This document shows positions 52,642 to 62,400 of a stretch of 64,000 nt of DNA, piece after piece. Location of the stretch: NCBI RefSeq assembly GCF_025215495.1, contig NZ_CP104302.1, positions 2,852,001 to 2,916,000 on the forward strand, in the 5' to 3' direction. Every line of letters begins with the position of its first letter. Position 1 is the stretch's first letter. The translations under genes were made by a program, and so were the position numbers. Origin of the DNA: Mycolicibacterium brumae (lineage in GTDB: Bacteria; Actinomycetota; Actinomycetes; Mycobacteriales; Mycobacteriaceae). The notes below the pieces were generated by a model that made no database searches, had not been told where the DNA came from, and worked only from the letters and a program-made list of their open reading frames with translations.

Positions 52642-54378
52642 TTACGACTGCGCACGCTCGATAAACTCACTGAACAGACCCATCCCCTCGCCGCCTTCGT
52701 CGTGTGTCCCGAACAGGAGGGCACGGTCCAGGAAAGAGTTGTTCATCTCGCAGGAGGTCTCGGGTGCCAACACGCAGGCATGGCATGCCGCGAGATTGAG
52801 TCCACCAGATCCCGAACTCACCGACTCGATACAAACTGGGTCCGACGAGCACCACGACATCCTCTGCAGGCCCTCGCTGAGAGCCGCACCAAGACGCTCA
52901 GGTTCCGCCATCGAGGCCACTCCGCCCAAGCTGCCCGCCGAATCCGAACTTGCGGTGTAGATAAGCAGTCCAGCAATCCTCTCGTCGACGAAAAGCCGCT
53001 CACGCAAAGCGGCAGCAGGGTAGCCGGCGTCGAGCGACAACTGGTCGATGATGATGTGCGACAACGTGTGGATGGCAACCTTGACGATGTCGACTTCGGA
53101 TTTGTCGCGGTTGTAATCGGCCGAAACACGATCAGAAGTCTTCTGGAGCAGGCGTCGACGTTCGGTTGCGAATTCACCGAAAGCCCAACTGTCAAGTGCA
53201 GGTCGGTCGAAAGCCATGAAGACACCTTCGCCGATTACCTCGATGGCGGGCAGCCAGAACTCCCGATCACGAGACAACGCGCACAGTTTCTGAACCGGAC
53301 CGGATGGGTCCGGCGCACCGTCGAGACGCGTGAACCCTTGTAGAGCACGGACTTCACGCAGCCTGGTCACCTTCCGAACCGCCGAAATCAGCGATTCAAA
53401 CCCGGCTGGGACCTCGCGATGGAGGCAAACGAAATCTGATCCCAGGTCGCCTTCTTCGCGACCTTCGACAAGCGCCTTGAACTCATCAGCACGGAGAATC
53501 TCCTCGGTCACCGGATCGTCTCCGTCAAACTCGCCGTGGCGTCTGTCGATTTCACCCTTGATCTGCTCGACAGTGAAGCGGCCCTTCGATTTTGCGGCCA
53601 GCCCATTCAGCACCGGCGGGATTACGGCTGCGGGGTCCTTGACCACATCCCATTCGCGGGAGACGAACTTGGCGAGGGCCTCCGAGTACGGAGGGATTGA
53701 GATCGAAGAGCGCACCGCCGGGAACCAGACGTTGGACGCACCGCGCTGAACAACTCTAGGAATCTGATCGCAATCCTCGTGGGTATCAAGCCCCAACCAC
53801 GGCCGAAGGCCCCGGCAGCGTCCGTATGCCGCCAAGGATCCGGCAGTGATCGCACCTTCCAGATTGCGGTCATCGACGCCACAACCGCATGTGAGGGTGA
53901 GATCCGCGAGTGATGACGTTCGACCGAGCGCATTGAGCTTCATCACGTGGTCTTCCGAACGGATCTTTTCCTTCTGGTCGTTGTGCAGCCATTCGAAAAC
54001 CGGAAATTCGCTCACATGCCCATTGCGGCACGCGGCAATCAGGCGAAAGGGGTTCAGGTCAACCCCGTCCTCCTTGCACCGGGCTTTGATCGAGTCCTTG
54101 GACAGCTTGGACAACGGCCCAATCCGTCGGCACTTCGGACAGACCTGGGTGTATGGATACCGGATGACGGGAACATCCCGCCTACCGCCTGCCGGGGGTG
54201 CCTTGAGTTCCGACACACCGAGAGCCCTGGCCAGACGCGGCTCCTCGATCGTTTCGGCCTTCTCAACCTTCCACTCGTGCAATCCCGCAATCATGAAGCT
54301 GGTTGACTCCGAGGGGAACAGACCACCGACACCGTACGTGCTCAGCAGCTGACTACGTCGAACCTTCGCCTCAGTCAT
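52642..54378 (-). CDS. drmB: DISARM protein DrmB (DUF1998)
   Basis: At 578 residues it starts MTEAKVRRSQLLSTYGVGGLFPS, typical of DrmB, with an N-terminal zinc cluster (VCPKCRRIGPLSKLSKD, ACRNGHVSEFP). The DUF1998 signature near the C-terminus reads WCSSDPVC... GLNLAACHACVLAPETSCEMNN with four or five Cys and FLDRALL. DrmB and DrmA form the core complex of DISARM, which recognises and unwinds invading DNA. It overlaps drmA by 4 bp. No phospholipase-D gene (drmC) follows. Confidence 0.9.
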   Translation of the reverse strand: MTEAKVRRSQLLSTYGVGGLFPSESTSFMIAGLHEWKVEKAETIEEPRLARALGVSELKAPPAGGRRDVPVIRYPYTQVCPKCRRIGPLSKLSKDSIKARCKEDGVDLNPFRLIAACRNGHVSEFPVFEWLHNDQKEKIRSEDHVMKLNALGRTSSLADLTLTCGCGVDDRNLEGAITAGSLAAYGRCRGLRPWLGLDTHEDCDQIPRVVQRGASNVWFPAVRSSISIPPYSEALAKFVSREWDVVKDPAAVIPPVLNGLAAKSKGRFTVEQIKGEIDRRHGEFDGDDPVTEEILRADEFKALVEGREEGDLGSDFVCLHREVPAGFESLISAVRKVTRLREVRALQGFTRLDGAPDPSGPVQKLCALSRDREFWLPAIEVIGEGVFMAFDRPALDSWAFGEFATERRRLLQKTSDRVSADYNRDKSEVDIVKVAIHTLSHIIIDQLSLDAGYPAAALRERLFVDERIAGLLIYTASSDSAGSLGGVASMAEPERLGAALSEGLQRMSWCSSDPVCIESVSSGSGGLNLAACHACVLAPETSCEMNNSFLDRALLFGTHDEGGEGMGLFSEFIERAQS

Positions 54379-57300
54379 CGCGGGACCTTCCTGGCTGGAA
54401 TCTGGAATAGCGCGCTCTCGGCGTCAACATCCCGCATGCTCTGGGGTGTGGGCCAAGGTGTTTCGGAAGTGTTGTACTCGATGCCCTCGACGTTGGCCAG
54501 CGCTGTGTCGGCGGGGATGAGCAATGAACTGTCCCAGTCCTTGCTGTCCCGGTAGAGCATCTCCGGGTTCACGTCGGCCGCTTCGGTCCACACCCGAATC
54601 AAGTCGTCAATCTGCCTGCGGGCGTCTTCGGCCTCGTCATAGCCCGTGACGGCGCGCGCACGTTCCGCGAGAAGTTCCCCGATCTGGGCCAACTCGTCGT
54701 AGCGCTCAGACGCCCGTCCGGCCTGACGGTCGTGAGCAAGGTCGTCGACCAGGACTCGGGTAAGAGCAACCAGTACGCCGTGCAGCGCACGGTCGCGCGC
54801 ACGAGCCGCAAAAGGTGTCGCACTCGTAGCTTCCACGGCTCGGTACAGTGCCTGGTGAAAGGGAACAAAGTTTTCGTAGTGCGAACGATCCCTGGAGCGA
54901 GCGGAATTGAAGATCGTGACCACAAGTCCGGGATGCTTTCGCCCGACCCGGCTGGTCGCCTGGATGTACTCGGCGCTGGATTGCGGCTGCCCCATCACCG
55001 CCATGAGTCCAAGCCTGTCGATGTCGACACCGACCGAAATCATGTTCGTCGCCAGGACCACGTCCATGGCTCTACCGGACGCGACATCGTCCTCGAGCCC
55101 TTTCAACCTCGCCGGGATCTCCGCCGAGGGAACTCGACTGGTGAGTTCTTCCGGCGGTCGAATCTCCCGCGGCGAGACTTCGTTTCGACCCGCCACAACC
55201 CGGAGCCTGTCCCGAACGTCATCCTGGACCTGCAGACTGGCGCTGCCAAGTACTCGAAGGCTGTTGAAGTATCCCAACAGCGTCCAGTAGGGATCACGGA
55301 TTGCATCACCTCCGGGCAGGTCGAGGGCGGACTGCAGAAGTGCAGCGTAAACACGGACCAGGAGCGTGGCATGGCTCGTTCCCGGGGCCATGACGCCGAC
55401 ATACTCTCTGGTCCCCAGTTGATCCCTTGACGCCGGCTCAGCGAAGAACGATTCGTCGGGATTGACGCCTGGCGGAGGAAACTGCTCGGCTCGTCGACGA
55501 AACACCGCTTTGATCTGATGATCCGCGCGACGGATCGTCGCCGTCGATGCAATGATCTTCGGCCGTCCACGCACCACGCCTTCCGGCGTCACTTCGGAAC
55601 AAGCGGCGTCGATCGCCGTTTCATACAGTCCGACCATCGAGCCCAGCGGACCAGAGATGAGGTGCAGTTCGTCCTGGATGATCAATGACGGTCTCGAGCC
55701 AACTCCGTCACGCGCGAACAGCTTCCGTACGTCCTCGCGCCAGCACATCTGGGCGAACTTGTCGACAGTGCCGAGAACGAGCTCCGGGCGCACACGGTAG
55801 ACATCCTCATCGACGACGTAGGCCGGCAGACCACCGCCGAAGTCGCACGCACCGTTGCGACAGGCGATGTTGAGTCGCTCTTCGGGGCGCTTCAACACCT
55901 CGTAGTTCGATACATCCAGTTTCTGCCCACACCAGGGGCATTGGGTGAGTTGGACCGGATTCTTCTCATTGAGTTCCTGATTGCCCCTGAGTGCGTCGAG
56001 TGACTTCCGCGCATCCACGAGCGTATTCGGTGTTGCCCCGGCGCCAACCCACAGACCGATGGAGAACGGTCTGTGTCCCAGATCTCGTTCCGAGATTCGC
56101 ATCCGCTCCAACGAACACATCAACATCGTCGCACGTTCAAATTGCTGAATCGTCAACAGCCGCAACGTATACCGCATGATAACGGCCACGCCGGACGCAC
56201 CATCATCCCTGATTCTACGAAGCAGGATCGTGAAAGCCACCAAGCCGAGATACGCCTCGGTTTTGCCGCCGCCCGTGGGGAACCACAAGAGGTCCGCGAT
56301 ATCCCGGTCCTCATGGTTTGCATCAGCCAGGCCCGGCAGGTTCAACAGAATATAGGCGATCTGGAACGGCCGCCAAGCTTGATCGACTCCGGTCGGCACG
56401 GCACCCACGGAACCCTCGCGCACCCAATCCTGCCGGGCTCGCTGCGTCTGCATCGCCTTATTGGCGAGCCGAAAGGCACGGCCGACGTCCTTGTCGCTGA
56501 CCACGAGGTCGATTCCACTTTGAATGCGGTCTGCCGCCTCCCGAGCCTTCCGCAGATGCTCGCCCGCAACACCGGAGAGACCTGGCTCCACACCCGCCAC
56601 GCCCCTGGTCACATCATGACTGAGCTGTTCAATCCAGGCCCGGTACTCGACGACCAGACCTCCGAGATTCTCTGCCAGCTGCTGATCCGATGCTGTGCTC
56701 AGGAAGGACATCCGTAGATCGACATCGCTTTTGAGTGCGCCCGGCTTCGCTCTGGCCACCTCCTGTCGGGGCACGAAGGTGGACGCCACCCGTCCAACGG
56801 TCTCGCCTGGTGACTCGCCGCCCCATTCGGCGGCACAGCCGTGGCCCACTCCGTATACGCGCGCGTTGCGATACAACAGCGCCGCCGTCCGCAGATCGGC
56901 ATCATCGCTCAGAACCCCATAGGACGAGCGATCTGCAATCGCCTGCTCAGGCGATGTGATCTCCAAGCCCACCTGGAACCAGGCGTATCCGTCACGGAAC
57001 TCGCCCTTCGGCACCTCCAACAGGTTTCGCAGAGCCACCGAAACAGCTACCCGACCGTTCTTCGGAGTGCGCGCCAGGACGTACAGCTCCAGTCCTGGCG
57101 CGATCTCCATTCTCCTCGCCCCAGGCGCAGAAACATTCCACTCGACAGGTTCGAGGCCCAATGGCTGCCTCCGCCATGCGTCCGGCTTGGCCCCACGTCG
57201 CATGCGAGACGGTTCGCCTCCCGCCTCCACTGCATCACGTCCAGACGGCAGGTACTTCGCAGCAGCAACAGCAATCTGCACGTTCGTCGCCAGCGACAAG

Positions 57301-57578
57301 TCGACGGAGAAGGTTAGGCCCATCGATGTCGGATATCTCATGAGCGCCTGAGAGATCGGACTATCACCATCGCTTTCTTCATCGGCCTCCCCGCTGTCGG
57401 GTTCCGCAGCCTCCTGCAGTTCGCCGTCCACCGGCCACAAGACGCCTACGACGTAGCGGTCCAACGGAAGGTCTGTGATGACCTCCTCAACCCCACTCGC
57501 CGGCCCAACCAGATCCCCGATCAATTGATCGATGAGTCCATCCCTGAACTCATACTTCTGCGCAAGATCATTCGTCAT
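54375..57578 (-). CDS. drmA: DISARM-type helicase DrmA
   Basis: This 1067-residue protein has a helicase core with Walker A LWFPTGGGKTEAYLG (about 430) and motif II IIQDELHLISGPLGS (about 630). A zinc pair precedes the core's second part (QCPWCGQKLDV, about 540). The second RecA-like domain carries VGVDIDRLGLM and QATSRVGRKHPG (about 880). The DEXX box reads DELH and the family-specific GRVGRK... region matches DrmA. It has a long N-terminal domain (about 1-330) beginning DGLIDQLIGDLVGP. It lies 13 bp downstream of a UvrD gene. Confidence 0.9.
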   Translation of the reverse strand: MTNDLAQKYEFRDGLIDQLIGDLVGPASGVEEVITDLPLDRYVVGVLWPVDGELQEAAEPDSGEADEESDGDSPISQALMRYPTSMGLTFSVDLSLATNVQIAVAAAKYLPSGRDAVEAGGEPSRMRRGAKPDAWRRQPLGLEPVEWNVSAPGARRMEIAPGLELYVLARTPKNGRVAVSVALRNLLEVPKGEFRDGYAWFQVGLEITSPEQAIADRSSYGVLSDDADLRTAALLYRNARVYGVGHGCAAEWGGESPGETVGRVASTFVPRQEVARAKPGALKSDVDLRMSFLSTASDQQLAENLGGLVVEYRAWIEQLSHDVTRGVAGVEPGLSGVAGEHLRKAREAADRIQSGIDLVVSDKDVGRAFRLANKAMQTQRARQDWVREGSVGAVPTGVDQAWRPFQIAYILLNLPGLADANHEDRDIADLLWFPTGGGKTEAYLGLVAFTILLRRIRDDGASGVAVIMRYTLRLLTIQQFERATMLMCSLERMRISERDLGHRPFSIGLWVGAGATPNTLVDARKSLDALRGNQELNEKNPVQLTQCPWCGQKLDVSNYEVLKRPEERLNIACRNGACDFGGGLPAYVVDEDVYRVRPELVLGTVDKFAQMCWREDVRKLFARDGVGSRPSLIIQDELHLISGPLGSMVGLYETAIDAACSEVTPEGVVRGRPKIIASTATIRRADHQIKAVFRRRAEQFPPPGVNPDESFFAEPASRDQLGTREYVGVMAPGTSHATLLVRVYAALLQSALDLPGGDAIRDPYWTLLGYFNSLRVLGSASLQVQDDVRDRLRVVAGRNEVSPREIRPPEELTSRVPSAEIPARLKGLEDDVASGRAMDVVLATNMISVGVDIDRLGLMAVMGQPQSSAEYIQATSRVGRKHPGLVVTIFNSARSRDRSHYENFVPFHQALYRAVEATSATPFAARARDRALHGVLVALTRVLVDDLAHDRQAGRASERYDELAQIGELLAERARAVTGYDEAEDARRQIDDLIRVWTEAADVNPEMLYRDSKDWDSSLLIPADTALANVEGIEYNTSETPWPTPQSMRDVDAESALFQIPARKVPR

Positions 57579-57591
57579 TTATGCCTGCCCC

Positions 57592-59427
57592 TCAGGTAGT
57601 GGAAAGATCGGGCTCTGCCAGCCCGGTTACTCGTGGAACAAGCCAAAAGCCGCTTCGTCCGGCGCCAACCTTCTCGCATTCTGCCGGGTCACCCGCGACT
57701 GTTTCGATCGACGCAAGCGACAGTCCCTCGATGAGCTTCGGCCGATTGCGCAGCCAGTGGAAGTAGTGGTGGAACTCAACGCCAAAGGATTCACTCGTCC
57801 GTCCGATGAACTGGTCGTCGCAGTAGAGCAGGTACGACGGCGTCGTCGACAACGCCGAGGCAGGGTCCAGTCGGGCGATCACCGCTGATCCAACAAAATC
57901 GGCGTTCAAGAGCAACCCCTGCACATCGCGTGCATTGGTCTTCCGCGACGATGCCGGTGCCGTTACGTAGACGTCGTCGTACCGAAACTCGATGGCACTC
58001 GTGTACCTGCGCCCTCTTTTGCCGTACTTCTGTTCGGTGAAACGACCGGACCGCCGCTTATCCGGTCCGACTGCTGACTTCGATTCCATCGCGCTGCAAA
58101 CGTAGATGGAGTCTCTTGCTCGGCTCAGTGCGACATAGTCCCGACATACCCGGGGCCATATCCCTTCATCGTCGGGCCTCCAACCGGGTTCGATGATGAA
58201 GACCCGGTCGAACTCAAGCCCCTTGGCTCGATGAATCGTCGACACAATCACCGAACTCTCGTCCGGTTCGGTGAGCGGAAGCGCCAGGTTTCGCGCCTCT
58301 AGGACACGACGCAGGCGCATCAGATCGAGCGAATCATACGAGCGTGAACCTCCTTCAGCCGCCTTCAGATCCATCCATCGTTGGCTCACCCCTTCGGATT
58401 CCAGTACCCGGGCAAGCGCTCCTTCAACGTCTGATCGCCAGACCTTGGTGCCGGACAGGCCTCCGAGTGCACCTGCAATCCACCGTGCCGCACCGAAATC
58501 CTGAGCTTGGCGCCGTACTGCATGCGCGACGGACTGCCGATTCAGCGCCCGCGAGACTCGGAGAACATCCGCGTTCGTGGTGCAGAGCACAGCGGTGGTC
58601 TTCTCATCCGAAGAACCGACCCGCCCGCACCATTGGTCAAACGCGCCCAGGTAGGGAGCATCGTCCATCAGTTCATCGACGATATCTTCAGCTTTGCGCG
58701 CGTCATGTGCGTCATACGCTCTTCGCAACGCGCCTGCCTTCGCGACCACGTGCTTCGGATACTTACCTCGCGCACGGTAATTCGCACCAAGCCCGACTTC
58801 CTCACACTCGAAACGGCTGCGGAGGACCCCGAACACGTCCTTCGAAGAAGTCTTGCTGGCAGACTCCTCAATCTGAAAGTCATACACCCCCTGCAGGGGG
58901 TCGCCGAGAGCGGTGATTCCGGCCGCTCTATCCAGCCTCTTCATGAGTGCCAGAACGAAGTCCGCGCGGTCTCCCACCAGGTCTTGAATCTCGTCAATGA
59001 TTATGTGCTGCAACAGTTCTACGGCGGGCGGGACTTCCTCCGACTCCTCCAGCAATCGAGTCGCGCGGCGAACGCGGGCTTCGTAGCTCCCGACAGCTTC
59101 GACGTCGGCGTCTAGGAGCAACAATCCCGCGAAGGAATCGAATGTCCGAACATTAGGCGTCGGGACATCGCGGAGGTCGAGGCGCTTCTTGACCGCCGAC
59201 ACAGCTGCCCGCGAGAAACTCAGCACCAACAGTTCGTTGGTTTCCAGGCTCTCATACCGCGTGAGGTGGTCAATCCTGCTGACGACAACCTCGGTCTTGC
59301 CCTGGCCGGCACCTGCGATGACGAGCAACCTTGCGTCAGGTGCGGCCTCGACGACATCTCGCTGCTCATCGTTGAGTTCGACATCATCGGAGTTCGATTC
59401 ATTCGCCCACCGTTTGAGCCAACGCAT
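57592..59427 (-). CDS. UvrD-like superfamily-1 helicase in the DrmAB array, 611 aa
   Basis: It begins MRWLKRWANESN and has ELNDEQRDVVEA, Walker A IAGAGQGKTEVV (about 37-48), IIDEIQDLVGDR where DEAQD is usual (about 145), GDPLQGVYDFQ, TIHRAKGLEFDRVFI and YVALSRARDSIYV. The C-terminal 100 residues are an added domain. The chosen start overlaps the end of the GHKL-helicase gene by 29 bp, so the genes are coupled. In this position it probably supports DNA translocation or processing by DrmAB. Confidence 0.85.
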   Translation of the reverse strand: MRWLKRWANESNSDDVELNDEQRDVVEAAPDARLLVIAGAGQGKTEVVVSRIDHLTRYESLETNELLVLSFSRAAVSAVKKRLDLRDVPTPNVRTFDSFAGLLLLDADVEAVGSYEARVRRATRLLEESEEVPPAVELLQHIIIDEIQDLVGDRADFVLALMKRLDRAAGITALGDPLQGVYDFQIEESASKTSSKDVFGVLRSRFECEEVGLGANYRARGKYPKHVVAKAGALRRAYDAHDARKAEDIVDELMDDAPYLGAFDQWCGRVGSSDEKTTAVLCTTNADVLRVSRALNRQSVAHAVRRQAQDFGAARWIAGALGGLSGTKVWRSDVEGALARVLESEGVSQRWMDLKAAEGGSRSYDSLDLMRLRRVLEARNLALPLTEPDESSVIVSTIHRAKGLEFDRVFIIEPGWRPDDEGIWPRVCRDYVALSRARDSIYVCSAMESKSAVGPDKRRSGRFTEQKYGKRGRRYTSAIEFRYDDVYVTAPASSRKTNARDVQGLLLNADFVGSAVIARLDPASALSTTPSYLLYCDDQFIGRTSESFGVEFHHYFHWLRNRPKLIEGLSLASIETVAGDPAECEKVGAGRSGFWLVPRVTGLAEPDLSTT

Positions 59428-62400
59428 TTTCGAACTCACCCCCCTCGGAGTCGACGATGTCCTGGATGCTCTGATACACGATGCTGTGCCCGAACTCGAT
59501 AATGTTGTCAAGCATGTTGACAATCAAGACTTCTTCGGTGCCGCCGTTCTTGGGACCTCGAAGCCCCCTACCGACCATTTGCTGGTAGCGCACTTCGCTG
59601 CTTGTCGGCCTGGTGATATAGACGGCGTCGGTCTTGGGCGCGTCGAAACCCTGTGACAGCACGGCATAGTTTGTGAGCACCTTCAGATCGCCCGCTTTGA
59701 ACCGTTCAATGGCCGCCCGGCGGTCCTCCGGGCTGGTGTCCTGATCGATCGAGGCGGCGGACCTGCCGCTCAGCGTCAGGAGTGTCGCGAGGGTTTGTGC
59801 GTTCTCGACCGAAGCAGCGAAGACAACGATCTGCCAATCCGCCGGCTTCTTCAGAATCGACTCGACGATGGTCCGCGTGCGATCCTCATCGCGGCCGAGC
59901 CGAGCCTCGGCACTCTTCGAAAGCCACCCTTTCGATCTGAACTCTTCAAGTTCGTGATCGGCAAGGTCGATCGAGATTCCGTCGATGATCTCGAGGCGGG
60001 CGTGGGCGAGCACGCGGTCTCTCTGGAGTCGCACCTGCGGGTGCTCGTCACCGAACACCCCTTCGTCCAGGCGGTTGTCGTCGAACCTGCGCAGCAGCCG
60101 CTCTGTCTCTTCGCTGTCCCGGCGTCCGCGAAATGGCGTTGCAGTGAGCCCGATCAAGGGCTGGTCCCGTTGCCGTGTCCCACGCTGGAGCCATTCCAGA
60201 ATGCTTGTGTAGGAGGGCGTATAGGCCCCGTGTGCCTCATCGATGATCGCGATAGGAGCCTCAGCCAACCAAGCGAAAGACTCGTTTCCCACTGCCCTCT
60301 GCTTGATTTTCTGCCATGTTGCGACGACAACCTGGACCCCGCCCGATTCTTCCTCCATCTCATAGTTCGACCAGAATCGGCTGAGAATCAATTGGGTGTC
60401 CTGACGTCCGACGGCACGCCACAGATATGACCAGGTGTCGATCGCCTGCTCGCAGAGCTCCTCACCGTCGGCCAGCCACAGGATCGGTCCCGCAAATGGG
60501 CCGTCCTGAGGGCCGTCGAGTTGGCCATCTCTGATGCACTCAATGATCGTCTGCACGGTCACCCGGGTTTTGCCAGCACCAGTTGGCAACGACACGATGC
60601 CTCGGCGCAGGCCATTTCCGGTCAGCAGTCGCTTGAGCCGCAACGACACTTCCTGTTGGTAGTCGTGCAGCGCATCGAGTTGGGTCGGGCCATCGACGAA
60701 CTCCGTCGGCTTGTTTCGCCTGCCGCCTCGTTGGCCGGCCCACTCCTCACCGAAACCAAGACTCTTGACCCATTTCCGCGTGTTGTAAGAACCGGCCCAA
60801 GTGGATGGGACGTCGTCCGGGAGCTTGTCCGAGTCGATCTTGGATGCTCGTTCCAGGGCGCGTACCCCTAGCATCGTGATACAGAGTTGCGCCAACTCCA
60901 TGCCGTGCGGCTCAACGGAGCCCTCATTTTCCAAGTAGGTCAGGGCCGATTTGGGGATCAGCGCTTGGAGTCGGTCTTCGCCGGCCAGCATCAACAGCCG
61001 CTCAGCATCCGTGGATGCTCCCCTGATCTCGCGGATCCGCTTGGAGTTTCGACGGCGCTGCAGGGTATCCATCAGCATCGCCACCTGTTGATCGGAGTCG
61101 TCGCATAGCAGTTGCCCCAAAACCTGTTTCAAGATCGCGGCCTCGCTGCTCCCGGTCACCAAGATGTGCTGGCCCTCGATGCCGGCCAGGCAATCAACCC
61201 TCATCTCTGGTTGCCCCGGTACCGCAGCCACCTTGCTGATCGACAGGCACTTCTGCAACTTCAGGCCATCGAGGTCGTCAACGGTTTCGAGAATGTTCAG
61301 GACGGGAAACACGTCGGTCAGCACTTCAGGGTCGGCACTCGTTTCGTAGGAGTACGCAATCGGGAGTTCCCGACCTTCGAGGCAGTCCCAGAACTCGCTC
61401 AAGGTATGGACGTCCTCGGCAGCTCCCACCACTACGCAGGGGATTCCGAACTCATCGAGAACTCTCGATTCATCAATACCGTGGACGACGGCAACCTGGC
61501 TGGTCTGCACTTCTTCCCATTTGCCACGACAATGAACCCACAAACGTTCAGGAGGCGCATCGGTACGAAGGGTCCAGCACCACCAGGCGTAGGTTTGACC
61601 GACACGTTCGACGTCGTTGCGAGCCACATGTGTCTCGACAAGAGCGCCGAATGCCCTCTCGTCGAGATCGCCGATGTCTTTCTTCAGGTTCAGGACGGTT
61701 TCCATGTCGGTGGTGAGCACGACTTGTGTCACCGAGGGAACCAGGCCGGTCGGGATTCCCGGCACCTCGGGGACAAAGGCTTCCGATACGGGCATCGGCC
61801 CGAGCGTGGTCGGCAGCATCCCCGCCAGGCGTACCCACCAGATTTCAGGAGCGACGTACTGCCCGGATTTCCGCACACTAGGGTGACTTACCCCAACCCT
61901 GGGCACCTCGATCTCGTTGATGACCGCCGTGCTGAGCGCAACCCTGTTCGTGACGCTCAGATTCGGCAAACACTCGAGCGGGCCGAGAAGGTTGTCGATC
62001 GTCTGAATCTGAATGTTCTCGCGGGCGGACTGACTGAGCGTCAATGCGTCACCGATGTCGTCATGGACGGTTCGTCGGTACTTCGAGAGCCACTTTTCGG
62101 GGACAGACCTACGGGATCGGGTCGGACGAGACCGAAGGCCCAGAAGGTACAAGATCGGGTGATCGGCTGCGTGATAGTTGCCATCGACCAGATAGTCGCC
62201 ATCTTCCCGAATCTGCCTCAAACAATCGCCCGGGACGTACAAACTCCCGGGAAGCACCCAGCGTCCATGGCCGTTACGAACACAGACGATCTGCGCGGCG
62301 CGTCCCTCGAGCACTCCATCGAACGCTTCCTGAACTTGCTGGAGGCCGGATCCGCGCATCGCCATCCACAGCTCGTCCCAGTCGACCGTTCCCGTCTGCC

